A DNA stretch of 64,000 nucleotides from Biomphalaria glabrata (taxonomy: Eukaryota; Mollusca; Gastropoda; Planorbidae): contig NC_074725.1 of assembly GCF_947242115.1 (NCBI RefSeq), positions 23,045,898-23,109,897 of the forward strand. Reading direction: 5' to 3'. Each line of letters opens with the position of its first letter. The first letter of the stretch is position 1. Below are positions 36,430-48,429 of the stretch, piece by piece. The notes under the pieces are model-generated. The model was not told the origin of the DNA and did no database searches. It worked only from the letters and a program-made list of their open reading frames with translations. Made by a program: the position numbers and the translations under genes.

Positions 36430-37303
36430 CTGTTCTGAAGCTGCAATGACTACACATCTTAATAACCAAAGCAACATAAACCGAAGCTAAAACAGGGTTG
36501 CTATTTTGTGGGAAACTAAAAAGAGTTACTCAAATAGAATTGATACAAAGATCAACTGCTGCACTTTTGATTTACCGTCTTTATTAATTTTTTTTTTTCA
36601 AAATCCCTCCCAATCAGGGACGTAGTGAGCAAAACGTGCGCCCGGCGCAAGAAAATGTATCCCCCCCCCATTTCCCCATGAACATCACATAGAAATATAG
36701 GGTTATAAATAAAAAGTATTTAATAAAATTATAATACAAAAAACCTTAGAATGTATTGCCTAACAAAAATATCTACCATAACGTTCTTTTTTGGCGCCTC
36801 TCTGCATGTGGGCGCCCGGGCAACGTGGTAGGAGCACTTAACTTGTCTCTCTGGATCCGCCAATGTGAGACAATGTTGTTTAGCTCCAATGATCCAATCC
36901 TCGCGTCTTTTTTATTGAAATCTGTGATTAGTGTGATTGTAGGAGGGAACCTTTTGAACACAAACTGCTTGGACCACCTGGGCTCTCTAAACACTGTCGA
37001 CAGAGAACAATAAAACCATGTCACGATCTCGCCTGGGGCATACAACTTCGTTTTTCTTGTGTTGCGTTGAATACATTCCACTTGAAATGATACAATGGAT
37101 TCTGAATAGATTAGGCGCTATATCTATGGGTTGGGCTATCTCTTATTATTTCTAAACTTACTGATCTAAATGAAAACCCACGTGATACAGCAACATTTAT
37201 AAATTCGCTTGAACATTCTTTTTTTTTGAGATTCGTAAGAGCACATCTTTAGCTCTATTCTCTGTTTCAGTGACAAAAATAACACTTCGTGGATATCTTC
37301 ATA
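36430..37303 (+). promoter_or_regulatory. Upstream block of paralog B
   Basis: Alignable with C from about 43430 and with A more weakly. It contains a MITE remnant with GGATCCGCCAATG, one copy of the TGTGAGACAATG motif that is expanded in C, the block CTTGGACCACCTGGGCTCTC, CACGTG at 37179-37184, and a TATA-like TTTATAAA at 37196-37203 about 100 bases before the ATG. Whether CTGTTTCAG just before the ATG is a 5'-UTR splice acceptor cannot be decided. Confidence 0.5.
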
Positions 37304-40024
37304 ATGAGCTGCTACGGATATATCCGTTCCAAAAAGATGTACACTGGCAGTAATAGAATCAGGAGTGAAAAGGGATTAAAATTTTCACAAAAAAAGGTAA
37401 GTTTTTTTAATTGACATAGAACATTCGATGTATTTAAAGTTCTGATGTAGGCCTATAATAAGGGATATTAAATAGTATTACTGTAGAAATGGACTAGTTT
37501 TATTTCTATGGCACTGTTAGGGTTGAGTTTCGTTCTAGGTAAACAAATTTCATTGTAACCCCATGACATCGGTCTTACGTTTTAGTATGTTAATTATATG
37601 CTAATTAGCTAAGTTAAAGTGATCATAAAATGTCCAGATACCTTTTAATCTTGTATTTTAAGTGTGAGATATTTACTTTGAGGCTATTTACAATATGTTT
37701 TTATAAAACATATTTTAGCTTCTTTTTATTTGACATCTCTCTATATAGGCCTATCAAATATATGTTTATTTATGGTGACCGCTAAGATCACTTAAAACTT
37801 AATCTTTTCATACCAAGTCACAAGTACATATTGTGACTGAATTCTCTTTTTATCTAAGAAGTTTGAGCTTTATGAAGTCAGTATTTCATGTAATTATTTT
37901 TGATTTAGATGACAAAAAGTGTGACAAATTAGAACAAAAATGTCATTAAGGAAATAAAAATATTCAATCTACATATTGTAATAAAATTGCATGTGTTTAT
38001 TGAGAAAATTTTTGATATTAATTAGACAATATATTACTTATCATAGGTAAAGAAATCAATCAATTGACTTGTATCACAAGGATTGGAATACATATCCTTC
38101 ATAATCTTGTATACTTTACTTCTTATGAGACCATTGGATTAATATGGGGATTTAAATAAAGATGAACATAGATTAGATTAGAATAAAGTAGAATAGAATA
38201 GATATATTAAATAGATTTATTAGATAGTTATATTAATAGATACATACAAAGATGCATAGATAGTTCTAATTAAATCAGAAAATAAGTAGCATCACACAAA
38301 CATTTTACCCTTGGTTATTTCCGTGACTAAGCAATAGATGAGATTAACTAGTTCACACATCGACCTGTTTGCTTGTCACTTGTCTCCACTACTAAAGTAA
38401 ATCAACGAAACTTGATCAACTCAGCCTGAGATAGAAGCTCTAGCCAAGCAGCTACCTAATGTCATGGGGAGTGGGGATGGTGAGGTTCAACCCACCCCAT
38501 CCCCACACCACGAAAAAAAAAAAGATATTTCTCGCATTAATCAAAGATTTGGTAGTTCCATGATTTGATATTTGACATGCACAGTTTTGTTTGGAAGAAG
38601 AATAGTAGAGTAGTGAGCGTCATTAAATGCATTTTGAAACTCAAAATTTGGGGGGAAAAAAGGCATGGAGTATCTACTCAAATCTAAAACTAAAACATTA
38701 TGTATAAAGTCCAGGCTTAATTGTTTCCGAAGTCTATAGTCTGTAACCGATTTTAGAAGCGACACTGTCTGATACTTTCTCGACAGTGATACAATAGCCC
38801 TCAAACGGAAAATAAAATTCTGCAGTTCTAAAAGGTATCCTCTATAGCTATACAGCTTATCAATACTTTCTATATACATCAAGACACAACGAAGCGCTAG
38901 CTATGTTATAGTAATACACCATCGAGCTATTGTTGAATCTCCATTCCATTCATGTCACATGCTGAATGTTGTTGTATCTCCTTGTGCGACTTTTTTTCTA
39001 AGCCATATTAAGCGACATTAAGCGTTAATATTAAGATATAAAACAGGTAGATTCCATACAATATAAAGAATTTTTCTTTCTTTTGTTACAAATCTTATAT
39101 TTAGTCCTCTGTCCGTCTGTTTGTCTGTCAGTCTGGGTGGTTTGTTGTAGATCATTTCTCCCACTATTTTTCTGATCAAGTTGAAACTTGGCACAGTTCA
39201 CAGACCTATATATATTTTATACCTAGACTACAAAACAAAGACAGTTACCCCCCCCCCCCCTTTTTCCTTTTTTTTTTTAAAATTCCAGCTAGTCCAGAAA
39301 AGTGATTGGCCCACTGAACTCACTGAGTGTTCTATAAGCGTGAAAGTGGCGCCAAACAAAAACAATTATTTAAAATATTTCCCATTCCACAAAATGTATT
39401 ATTGTTAGTCTAGATATTATAAAAATTAACTTCATGATTGATTTTAAAATAATTGAATTTAAAAGTATTTTTTATATTTTTTTTTTTTAGTGTAACACTG
39501 ATGACGAGACAGATCTTGAATGCAAGCGCAAGTTTGGACGCAACCACCCCTATGACGGCAGAATAAACTTTAAGCACTTAATAAACCAAGTTCTCAAAGA
39601 AGGATTCTACATACTTACAGAAGCGAAGTATCTTCACCTCAGTTATCGTATGGACCTTTCTTTCGAGGAAGAGTATAGCCGTCCTCAGAGGTGTCTACAA
39701 AACCAGTATGACCACGCCGAGATAGATCTCAGAAATCTGTACTACACCGCACACAGAGCTGAAGTGGACGCAGCACACGATACGCGTGGCGCCAGAATTA
39801 AGCCAGGCTTTTCTGACGAAACCATCGGCCAGGTCGAATGCGAGGGGTACAGGGGGAATGCTCAGGACTACGTGGATGAAGCCAAAAGGCGCCTTTCTAT
39901 GAGCAAGACCCCAAAGGAGAAGGAAGTCCACAGCAAGAAGCTTCAGTTGTTTGAGTCCATGCTTGAGTTACAGAAAATAAGCATTGTGCCAGAGCATTTA
40001 AAGGGACCAAGGTTTACCATGTAG
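37304..40024 (+). CDS. Paralog B of the tandem unknown family (208 aa)
   Basis: Exon 1 is 37304-37396 (31 codons, donor GTAAGT) and exon 2 is 39491-40024 after a poly-T TAG acceptor; phase 0, 208 aa. The product is not recognised. Exon 1 gives a basic N terminus (MSCYGYIRSKKMYTGS…). Exon 2 begins CNTDDETDLECK, then HPYDGRINFKH, QVLKEGF, a YRMDLSFEEE acidic patch, YDHAEIDLRNLYYTAHRAE, the block IGQVECEGYRGNAQDYVDEA and a lysine-rich, probably helical C terminus. There is no signal peptide, membrane segment or zinc-site pattern. It is about 90% identical to C over the whole protein. The exon-2 frame is open for 177 codons, uncommon in this AT-rich sequence. AATAAA lies at 40448. The start is supported by identical context and phase in C. 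Confidence 0.82.
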
Positions 40025-40447
40025 TGATGTGCCAATGTTGTAGCTTCCATTTCTTATGGCGGTGTACAAATTTTATTATAAGATCAACTATAGATATTTA
40101 AAAATATTTAAAAATGTAGAAGAAGTTAAGAATCTATGCTTATGTATTTTTGATTATTGTTTGTATAGTTCAGTTACTTAAAACGTTATAATTTTCAATG
40201 AAATTCACATGTCATTTTTAAAAAATGTAATTTAAATAATATAAATGGAAATTCTTTTTTTTTTTCAAACATTCACAGTAAAAGTTTGTATTAAATTATC
40301 TCCCTTATTGTATAGGGCCTACTATTTTTTGAACTTTTTTTTTCTGTAATTTTAAAATCTTACTGCGTTAAAAGCAACAAAATTGTAAGAACTGTCAATA
40401 AGATGTAGTAGTTGTTTTCTATTAAAGTTTACCAACTGATATATACA

Positions 40448-40453
40448 AATAAA
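40448..40453 (+). terminator. Polyadenylation signal of paralog B
   Basis: AATAAA inside a stretch nearly identical to the C copy (48339-48344). Confidence 0.5.
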
Positions 40454-40589
40454 CAATTTGTTTTGTGTACTCTCTTATAGTAGTCTGTTGTTATTGAAAT
40501 TTAGAAAACAGGAAATAAAAATAACAGCAACAAAATCCATAAGAAAATAGCTATATCATTACACCATCTATTTGAAAATACAATTACAA

Positions 40590-41100
40590 CCCTATATATG
40601 AAAAAAAAAAACAATGCAATCTATGAAAAAATATTAAAATTACTACACAATCTATGGAAAAATAATAAATTAATTACAACTAAATCTATGGAAAAATAAA
40701 CAATAAAATTGGAACACATTCTATGGAAAAATAACAATAAAATTACAAGACACTCTATGGACGAAATTGTAATATAATTACAACATCATCTATGAAAAAT
40801 AGCGATGAAATTGCAACGCAACTTATGGAAGTAAAACAAATTAACTACAACACAAGCTATGAAAAAATAAACAATAAAATTAAAACACAATCTCTGAAAA
40901 AATAATAATAAAATTACAACATAACCTATGAAAAAATAACAATAAATTACTATTAAATTTATGGAAAAATAGCAATATTAATGTACTTCATGCAGAGTAA
41001 AAATAACAATACGATTACAACGTTATCAATGGAAAAATAACATCAAGATTAAAACACAATCTATGAAAATAAAAAATGAAATTACAAAACAAACTATGGT
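40590..41100. repeat. 34-35-bp minisatellite downstream of paralog B
   Basis: About 15 imperfect units of the type CTATGGAAAAATAACAATAAA plus ATTACAACACA follow the poly-A region. Related but weaker tracts follow A and C. Confidence 0.85.
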
Positions 41101-41380
41101 CCTAAGTCCCGACGCCAAGAGCCTTCTTACATTCTTCACTGCAGAAACGCATTCACCTGATATCTACTGCTCATTATTCATCAATTAACAAGGGCAGGTC
41201 AAATTAAGTAAAATAAAGTAACATGTGGGGCAAGGACCTATGCTGAAGTGTGACTGAGGCACAAGTAGCGTATTTGTCATAATATTATCTCCATGGTAAG
41301 CGAGACCTCTTGCAGTGACGTTAACAGAATGATGGTAAAGGCTCTCAAATATCTAATATCCAAGATCCCTTTGAATAATC

Positions 41381-42996
41381 AGGGCCGCCGCTACCTATTG
41401 TGCAATGTGTGCATTTAAGGGGCGGCCAAATCATTATTCCAAGGTTACTTTATTTTTAATTATTAAATTTTACAAAAATATTTTAAATAAATTCGAATTA
41501 TTCCATTATCCTTTGAAAATATAAACGATATTCGTACATAAGATATTATTTTGAAAACTAGAACAAATAAAATAGAGCAGCGTGCGAGAGATTCCAATGG
41601 GTTTTTCCATAAGCGCCTACTCATTTCTGGCCTTGAATTTTTGCGGGTTGTTTGTAATTTTTGTTTTGAGTCGAATGGGCCACCCTGTAAGTAGATCCGT
41701 TACTGGTAATTTAAAAAAAATATTTTCACTAGGGGGGGGGGGCTTAGTTCCTCTCATATGGAGGGGGGAGAGTGCAACGTCCTGACAAAAAGGGGTGTTA
41801 TGGAGCGTGTGTGTTTCTTAAGTGTCGGTGAGAAGAGGCTAAGTGATTGATAGGTGGTTACGGCAGTGACAATGATGACATTAACGTACACATATGAGAC
41901 GATCTTAAGACATGAAATAGTGAAAGACTTTTATCTTTTTTGCGAGGTAGATTTTGTTTAAATATCAGTTTATTTCATTACTATTAGATCTATACCTCAA
42001 GTTAAATAATAACAGTTATATTGAGTTTTTGTTGATAAAGAAGTTAGTTGAAGTTATTCAAAGTTTATTTATCAAAAAATATAAAACGCCTTCATCGGTT
42101 CCGTTATACTAGCTGTCTGGAGCAACAAGTCAACAATCGACCGACAACAAGGACGGGCTCCAACTTCTATTGGGGGCTCGAACGAAAATGTTGTTATCTA
42201 GGGAGTCGCCACCCGGAAACTTGAGAAACACTGCCTTACTCTGTTTTATTACAAGTCATTGTTTAAGTGACTTGTACTTCGGATTATTTACTTTGTATTA
42301 GACTCATGAAAATATTCAGCGCTTAGTTGCTTCATTCGTTGGATAAATGTATAGGCAACTCTGAATCCGTGTATGTCAGATGATTGTGGATACAATGCAC
42401 ATCTCTCTAAAATGCTATTGAGATGATTATCATGAAAGTGTACAGAACGTTGAAAAAGTTCCACTGTCAATGACATTTGTACTTTTTTTTTATTTCGGAT
42501 TATGCTTTATTTTGCAATAACAAACAAGTTAACATATCAGCTAGAGTTAGGACCATATAAGGTGGTTGAACGAGAAATTGTATTTAGATCATGATCATTT
42601 CCGCTGTTCATTGTAATATACCTGCCGCAGCTCATCAATTATAAATTCATCTTCGCTAATAAAGGAGCATAAGTTAGTAGTTTGAACGAGATAAGTTTTT
42701 TAAGTTTATCACCAAAAAAACAACAACATAAGATGTCAGATTTCTGTAGGCACGTATGTCCGAAATTGTTCCTAGTGCATAATTCATAGTTGTACTTTAG
42801 GGGTACAATAACTGTGTGAATTTAAAAGGAAAAAATAGAATGGCCTCCAAAAATGGAATTTAATCCAATGCCACTTTTGGAACAGTGTCCAACTCAGTCT
42901 TAATGTTGTTGTTTTTTTATTTTTTCTAGAAAAAAAAAGGGGGGCGGTATATTAAAATTTTGCACGCAGGTGGTCACAACCCTCGCGGCGGCCCTG
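41381..42996. mobile_element. hAT transposon, 1616 bp, with perfect ends
   Basis: Terminal inverted repeats CAGGGCCGCCGC and GCGGCGGCCCTG are perfect, and both flanks are TGAATAAT (41373-41380 and 42997-43004), a perfect 8-bp hAT duplication. The interior has only short ORFs (41582-41785, 42288-42476), none recognisable as transposase, so it is non-autonomous. A second, reversed copy lies at about 56464-58986. Confidence 0.9.
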
Positions 42997-43004
42997 TGAA
43001 TAAT

Positions 43005-43429
43005 GTTTTACTTGAAAAATATTCTAATATGAATTTATAGGCATTACTACATTGCAAAGACAACCGATTTCTTCCTTGAAAAGATAAGAAGATAAGATAC
43101 CCAACAGATTTAGGATCGCCGCCGAAGATACCCAGCAGATTAAGGCCTTGAGGGTCTAAAACATATATTATCAATATTATCACAAATAATAATAAAATCT
43201 CAGATTGATTGGGAAACGGTGAATAGGAAAAAATATTTGGGTTCAGAACTCATCTCAATTGTTACTTCTATACTTCAAATTTCTTATAAATTGTACATTT
43301 TCCAAAATAAAGTCAATCATAAAATAATTAGGATAAATTCATGCGAAATTACATAGACTTTCTCGACATAGTTTACTTGTTTTAAAACGTAAATGTTTTT
43401 TTGAAAAAGGGGGAGGGGGACAGTAGCGT
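43005..43429. other. Intergenic DNA between the hAT and paralog C
   Basis: The first 160 bases match 33455-33560 in reverse. The rest is AT-rich without a gene. Confidence 0.45.
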
Positions 43430-44224
43430 AAATTATAGCAATACACGATAACCAAAGCAACATAGACCGAAGCAAAACCAGACTCCAGTTTATACTTGCA
43501 AATGATATCCTAGATATTTTTTTTTACCTAATGCTTTAGAGCAGCCCCACCCCTAATTATGTAGCGGTGTTACAGGGAAAGGGATTATAAGAATTGATTA
43601 GAATATAGGCTTAAATGTGCATTGAATTTAGTTTCAACTTTTAGCTAAATGTTTGTACAAATAATGTAATCCCTCGGCAAAGTTAGCTCTAGTTGGAGAG
43701 GGGGGGGTTCAGAGTACTTAACGTCTATTTGGATCCGCCAATGTGAGACAATGTGAGACAATGTGAGACAATGAATGTGAGACAATGTGAGACAATGTGA
43801 GACAATGTGAGACAATGTTGTTGAGCTCCAATCCTCGCGCCTTTCCTATTGAAATATGTGATTAGTGTGATTGTGGGAGCGAACCTTTTGAACACAAACC
43901 GCTTGGACCATCTGGGCTCTCTAAACACTGTCGACAGAGAACAATTGAACCATGTCACGATCTCGCCTGGGGCATACAACTTTCTTGTGTTGCGTTGAAT
44001 ACACTTGAAATGATACAATGAATTCTGAGTAGATAAGGCGCTATATCTATGGGTTAGGCTATCTCCTATGATTTGCAAGCTTACTGGTCTAAATGAAAAC
44101 CCACGTGATACAGCAACATTTATAAATTCGCTTGAACATTCTTCATTTGAGATTCGTAATAGCGCATCTTCAGCTCTATTCTCTGTTTCAGTGACAAAAA
44201 TAACACTTCGTGGATATCTTCATA
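43430..44224 (+). promoter_or_regulatory. Upstream block of paralog C
   Basis: Close copy of the B upstream block, with the CTTGGACCATCTGGGCTCTC segment, CACGTG at 44102-44107 and TATA-like TTTATAAA at 44119-44126. The antisense ORF at 43725-44078 is also open in B (36773-37081) but is closed in A. I regard it as a by-product of the duplication. Confidence 0.5.
43736..43817. repeat. 10-bp tandem repeat AATGTGAGAC in the C upstream region
   Basis: About seven units of AATGTGAGAC, with one longer AATGAATGTGAGAC form. B has a single unit at the same place (about 36862), so the expansion occurred in C after duplication. Confidence 0.85.
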
Positions 44225-47200
44225 ATGAGCTGCTACGGATATATCCGTTCCAAAAAGATGTACACTGGCAGTAATAGAATCAGGAATAAAAAGGGATTTA
44301 AACCATTACTAAAAAAGGTAAGTTTTTTTAATTGACATAGAACATTCGATGTATTTAAAGTTCTCGTGTAGGCCTATAATAAAGGATATTAAATAGTGTT
44401 ACTGTAGAAATGAACTAACTTTCATTTTATGGCACTGTTAGGGTTAAACTGCGTTCAAGGTAAACGAAATTCATTGTAACTCCATTACATTGGTCTTATC
44501 TTTTAGTATATTAATTTTATGTTAATTAACTACGTCAAAGTGATCACAAAATGTCCAGATACCTTTTAATTTTGTATTTTAAGTGTGAGATATTTACTTT
44601 GAGGCTATTTACAATATGTTTTTATATAACATATTTTAGCTTCTTTTTATGTGAAATCTCGTTATATATCAAATATATTTCATTTATGGTGACCGCTAAG
44701 ATCACTTAAAACTTAATCTTTACATTCCAAGTCCCTCGATCCCATTGTGAGTGCATCCTGTGATCTTTTTATTTAAGAAGGTTGAGCTTATACAATTTAT
44801 GAAGTCAGTAATATTTCATCGAATTATTTTGATATAGATGACAAAAAGTGCGACACATTAGAAAAGAAAACATGTCATTAAGGAAATAAAAATATTAAAC
44901 CTACATATTGTAATAACATTGTATGTGTTTATAGAGGCAATGTTTGACATTAATAAGGCAGGTACACTAATGATCATAAGTAAAGAAATCAATCAATTAA
45001 CTCCTATCACAATAATTGCAATACATTACCTTCATGATCTTGTATAGATCTACTTTACTTCTTATGAAACAAAGGGGCACAGATCATTGGATTAATATGG
45101 GGATTAAAATTTAAGGCCTTGAATTACATTAATACTCTAGTGGGGATTAATTGACTAGGTTTTTAGAGACGTTGATTATATTACAGGAAATTAAGTGACC
45201 GAAATTTTGACGATAAAGATGAAAATAGAATATAATAGAATAGATAGATAGATACATGGATAGATAGATACATAAATACATAGATAGATACATTGATAGT
45301 CTCTGATTTTAGTAGCGACAGTGTCTGATACTTTTTCGATAGTGATATTATAACATGCAACAAATTGAAAAAAAAAAACAAATTCTACAGTGCTAAAAGG
45401 TATCCTCTATAGCAGCGGTTCTCAACCTTTTATGCTCGGCGACCCTTTTTTTACAATCCCCCACTCTGCCGCGACCCCCCCCCAACACACACACACATAC
45501 AGCAATAGAAGAATAGACAATAACAATCCATATTTTTGATGGTCTTTGGCGACCCATGGCAAATCGTCTATCGACCCGCAAGGGGGTCGCGAACCACAGG
45601 TTGAGAACCCCTGCTGTATAGCTATATAGCTTATGAACACTTCCTATATGCTGTACATCAAGACAAAGCGAAGCGCTAGCTATGCTATAGTAATACACCA
45701 TCGAACTATTGTTAAATGTCCGTTCATGTCACATGCTGAATGTTATATGTAATTATGTTTTTTTTTTGTAAGCCATATTAAGCGTTAATAGTAAGATATA
45801 GAACAGATAGTTTCCATGCAATATAAAGAATTTTTCTTTCTTTTGTTACAAAGCTTATATTTAGTCCTCCGTCCGTCTGTTTGTCTGTCAGTCTTGGTGG
45901 TTTGTTGTATATCATTTCTCCCACTCTCTATTTCTCTGATCAAGTTGAAACTTGGCACAGTTCACAGACCTATATATATTTTATACCTAGACTACAAAAC
46001 AAAGACAAATTCGTATGTAATCGTTATGTGCGTAATCTTGATCAAGCTTTAAGGGAATCTTGGAAAAATACTTTTTTTTGTCTTAGAAAAGTAATAATCT
46101 TTAGTTTTCAAGTTTAGATATAATGCGATCCCGTTTTGCAGATATAAATAGAATGGACTATTAATCATAGAAGTATATATTCACGGAAATCTATGAAATA
46201 AAACCAGTTCTTGTTAGTTTCCATTGAGATAATGTTTTGAAAATCCTAGACCTAAATAATTCAAGCTTGTTTGTTTTAATCATTTTCATGATTTTGTATT
46301 GTACATTTAAATAGATTGATTACCTAGATCTTTATAGATCTAGATTCTTGATTTAAAAATTGAAAAATAGTAATTTTGAGACCAGTGTGCTCTTATTTAG
46401 GCGGACTTATTATTACAATGATTTCAGTATTATATGTTACATAGGTTAGGTTTGAAAAAAAATCTTCTTACAACTGTTTTGCAAAATAACGCCTTGTCTC
46501 AGCTTTTCGAAGTTACTCACAATTTTATGTAATGTTAAATATCGGAGCCTCCAGTCTAGAATTAATATTTAATAATCACCTATGATTTCTTTTGGATCAT
46601 AGATTTTAAAAAAGCAGCATAGAAATCAGGGGTGGATTGACTGTCAAAATTGGCCCGGGCATTTCTATGCAATTCGGCCCACAAATTCTATATCATATGA
46701 TGGGCATCCATTTCTAGGTCTACCTGTCCTCAAAGTCATTGTGTCAAGTTTGATAATATATTAATATGCATCTATACAGTGAACTCTACATCTTTATTAG
46801 AAATATAGGCCTTATGTTACTTTTTAATCGCTAAGTATGTAGGCCCTAAAAGGATGAAGCCTACTAGTAGCACTGTCTACAGATGAAGGCTATTACATTA
46901 TTTCGGAAAAGTGTTAAATTAAAATGGTATTACACTGTAGAGTCTGTGAAAGATTTGTTTTTAAACACGACGCTCAGGTGGCCTTTTTGTAAGGGAATAT
47001 TATAAAACCTTTAACAATTTCATACTTGCCATTTCGGTGGCCCTACCGGCCCATTTGGGTACCAGGCCCACCGGGCATTTGCCCAAATGCTCATATAGCC
47101 AGTCCGCCCCCGTCTTCTCCCAGTTGCCTCCTCCCCACCCCCCTATTTTTATTTCCAAGTCGACAAAAGTGATTGGACCACTGAGCTCACTGAGCGTTCT

Positions 47201-47900
47201 ATAAGCGTGAAAGTGGCGCCAAACAAAAACAATTATTTAAAATATTTCCCATTCCACAAAATGTATTATTCTTAGTCTAGATATTATAAAAATTAACTTC
47301 ATGATTGATTTTAAAATAATTGAATTTAAAAGCATTTTTCATATTTTCCTTTCCTTTTTTTTTTAGTGTAACACTGATGACGAGACAGATCTTGAATGCA
47401 AGCGCGACTTTGGGCGCTTCCACCCCTATGACGGCAGAATAAACTTTAAGCACTGCATTAACCAGGTTCTCAAAGAAGGATTTCACATTTTATCAGAAGT
47501 GAAATATCTTCTCCTCATGTATCGTATGGACCTTTCTTTCGAGGAAGAGTCTAGCCTTCCTCAGAGGTGTCTGCATAACCGGTATGACCACGCCGAGATA
47601 GATCTCAGAAATCTGTACTACACTGCTCACCGAGCTGAAGTGGACGCAGCACACGATACGCGTGGCGCCAGAATTAAGCCAGGCTTTTCTGACGAAACCA
47701 TCGGCCAGGTCGAATGCGAGGGGTACAGAGGGAATGCTCAGGACTACGTGGATGAAGCCAAAAGGCGCCTTTCTATGAGCAAGACCCCAAAGGAGAAGGA
47801 AGTCCACCGCAAGAAGCTTCAGTTGTTTGAGTCCATGCTTGAGTTACAGAAAATAAGCATTGTGCCAGAGCATTTAAAGGGACCAAGGTTGACCTTGTAG
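44225..47900 (+). CDS. Paralog C of the tandem unknown family (208 aa)
   Basis: Exon 1 is 44225-44317 and exon 2 is 47367-47900, with GTAAGT donor, poly-T TAG acceptor and phase 0, exactly as in B. The 208-aa product differs from B at about 21 positions by my count, six in exon 1 and twelve in the first half of exon 2; the segment YDHAEIDL to KEKEVH is identical. Function is unknown. Compared with B, the intron is about 960 bp longer, because of a hAT MITE at 45413-45613 and a roughly 1.15-kb extra segment (46006-47150) containing another MITE. AATAAA lies at 48339. Lack of stops in exon 2 and strong similarity to B support a working gene; whether both are expressed is not visible. Confidence 0.82.
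45413..45613. mobile_element. hAT MITE (201 bp) in paralog C intron
   Basis: Ends CAGCGGTTCTCAACC and the inverse of CAGGGGTTCTCAACC are typical hAT termini. Flanks are CTCTATAG (45405-45412) and CTGTATAG (45614-45621), an 8-bp duplication with one difference. The B intron has the uninterrupted site near 38840. The minus ORFs 45393-45701 run through it and are spurious. Confidence 0.9.
46627..47112. mobile_element. MITE with CAGGGGTGGATTG-type ends in paralog C intron
   Basis: The left end CAGGGGTGGATTGACTG and the inverse right end CGGGGGCGGACTGGC are imperfect inverted repeats; both continue into CCCGGGCATTT-like motifs. The 8-bp flanks do not match. It is absent from the B intron. Confidence 0.65.
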
Positions 47901-48338
47901 TGAAATTTTTTTTATTTCGGGACCACACGTGTCATTCGATAGACCAATTATAGTTCTATATACATTTTAAAAGATGTAGAAATGGTCATTGATATATGCC
48001 TATGTGTTATTTTTATTGCTTGTATAGTTCTAGAAGTCATAGGTTTCAATCAAAGGCGCATGTCATTTTTTTTTTAATTTAACCTACTATGCTATTAAAA
48101 TTTTAAGTATTTCAAGATTTGAATGTATGGGAACGTTTTATAAATAAAGGGAGATAATTTTAACAAACTTACACTGTGGAAGTTTGTATTGCATTACTTC
48201 CCTTTTTCTATAACATTTTTCATCGCAATTTTTTTTTTTTGCCTGTAAATATTACTAAGCTGTTTTAGAGCTAAATATTTTTAAAAATCTCGATAATGTG
48301 TGTCTTTTTTTTTTCTTTAAAGTTTACCAACTGATACA

Positions 48339-48344
48339 AATAAA
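48339..48344 (+). terminator. Polyadenylation signal of paralog C
   Basis: AATAAA in the context GATACAAATAAACAAATT, matching the B copy. Confidence 0.5.
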
Positions 48345-48429
48345 CAAATTGTTTAGTGTACTCTCTTTTGTTCTTTTGGTCTGTTTTTGTTTGAGGCCCT
48401 TCTTGAATCGTTGTTAGTGAAACTTAGTA

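Noticed and set aside
36773-37081. Antisense ORF kept in B (36773-37081) and C (43725-44078)
   Set aside because: It overlaps the upstream block, contains the decamer repeat in C, and the matching frame in A meets a stop; recent duplication explains the similarity.
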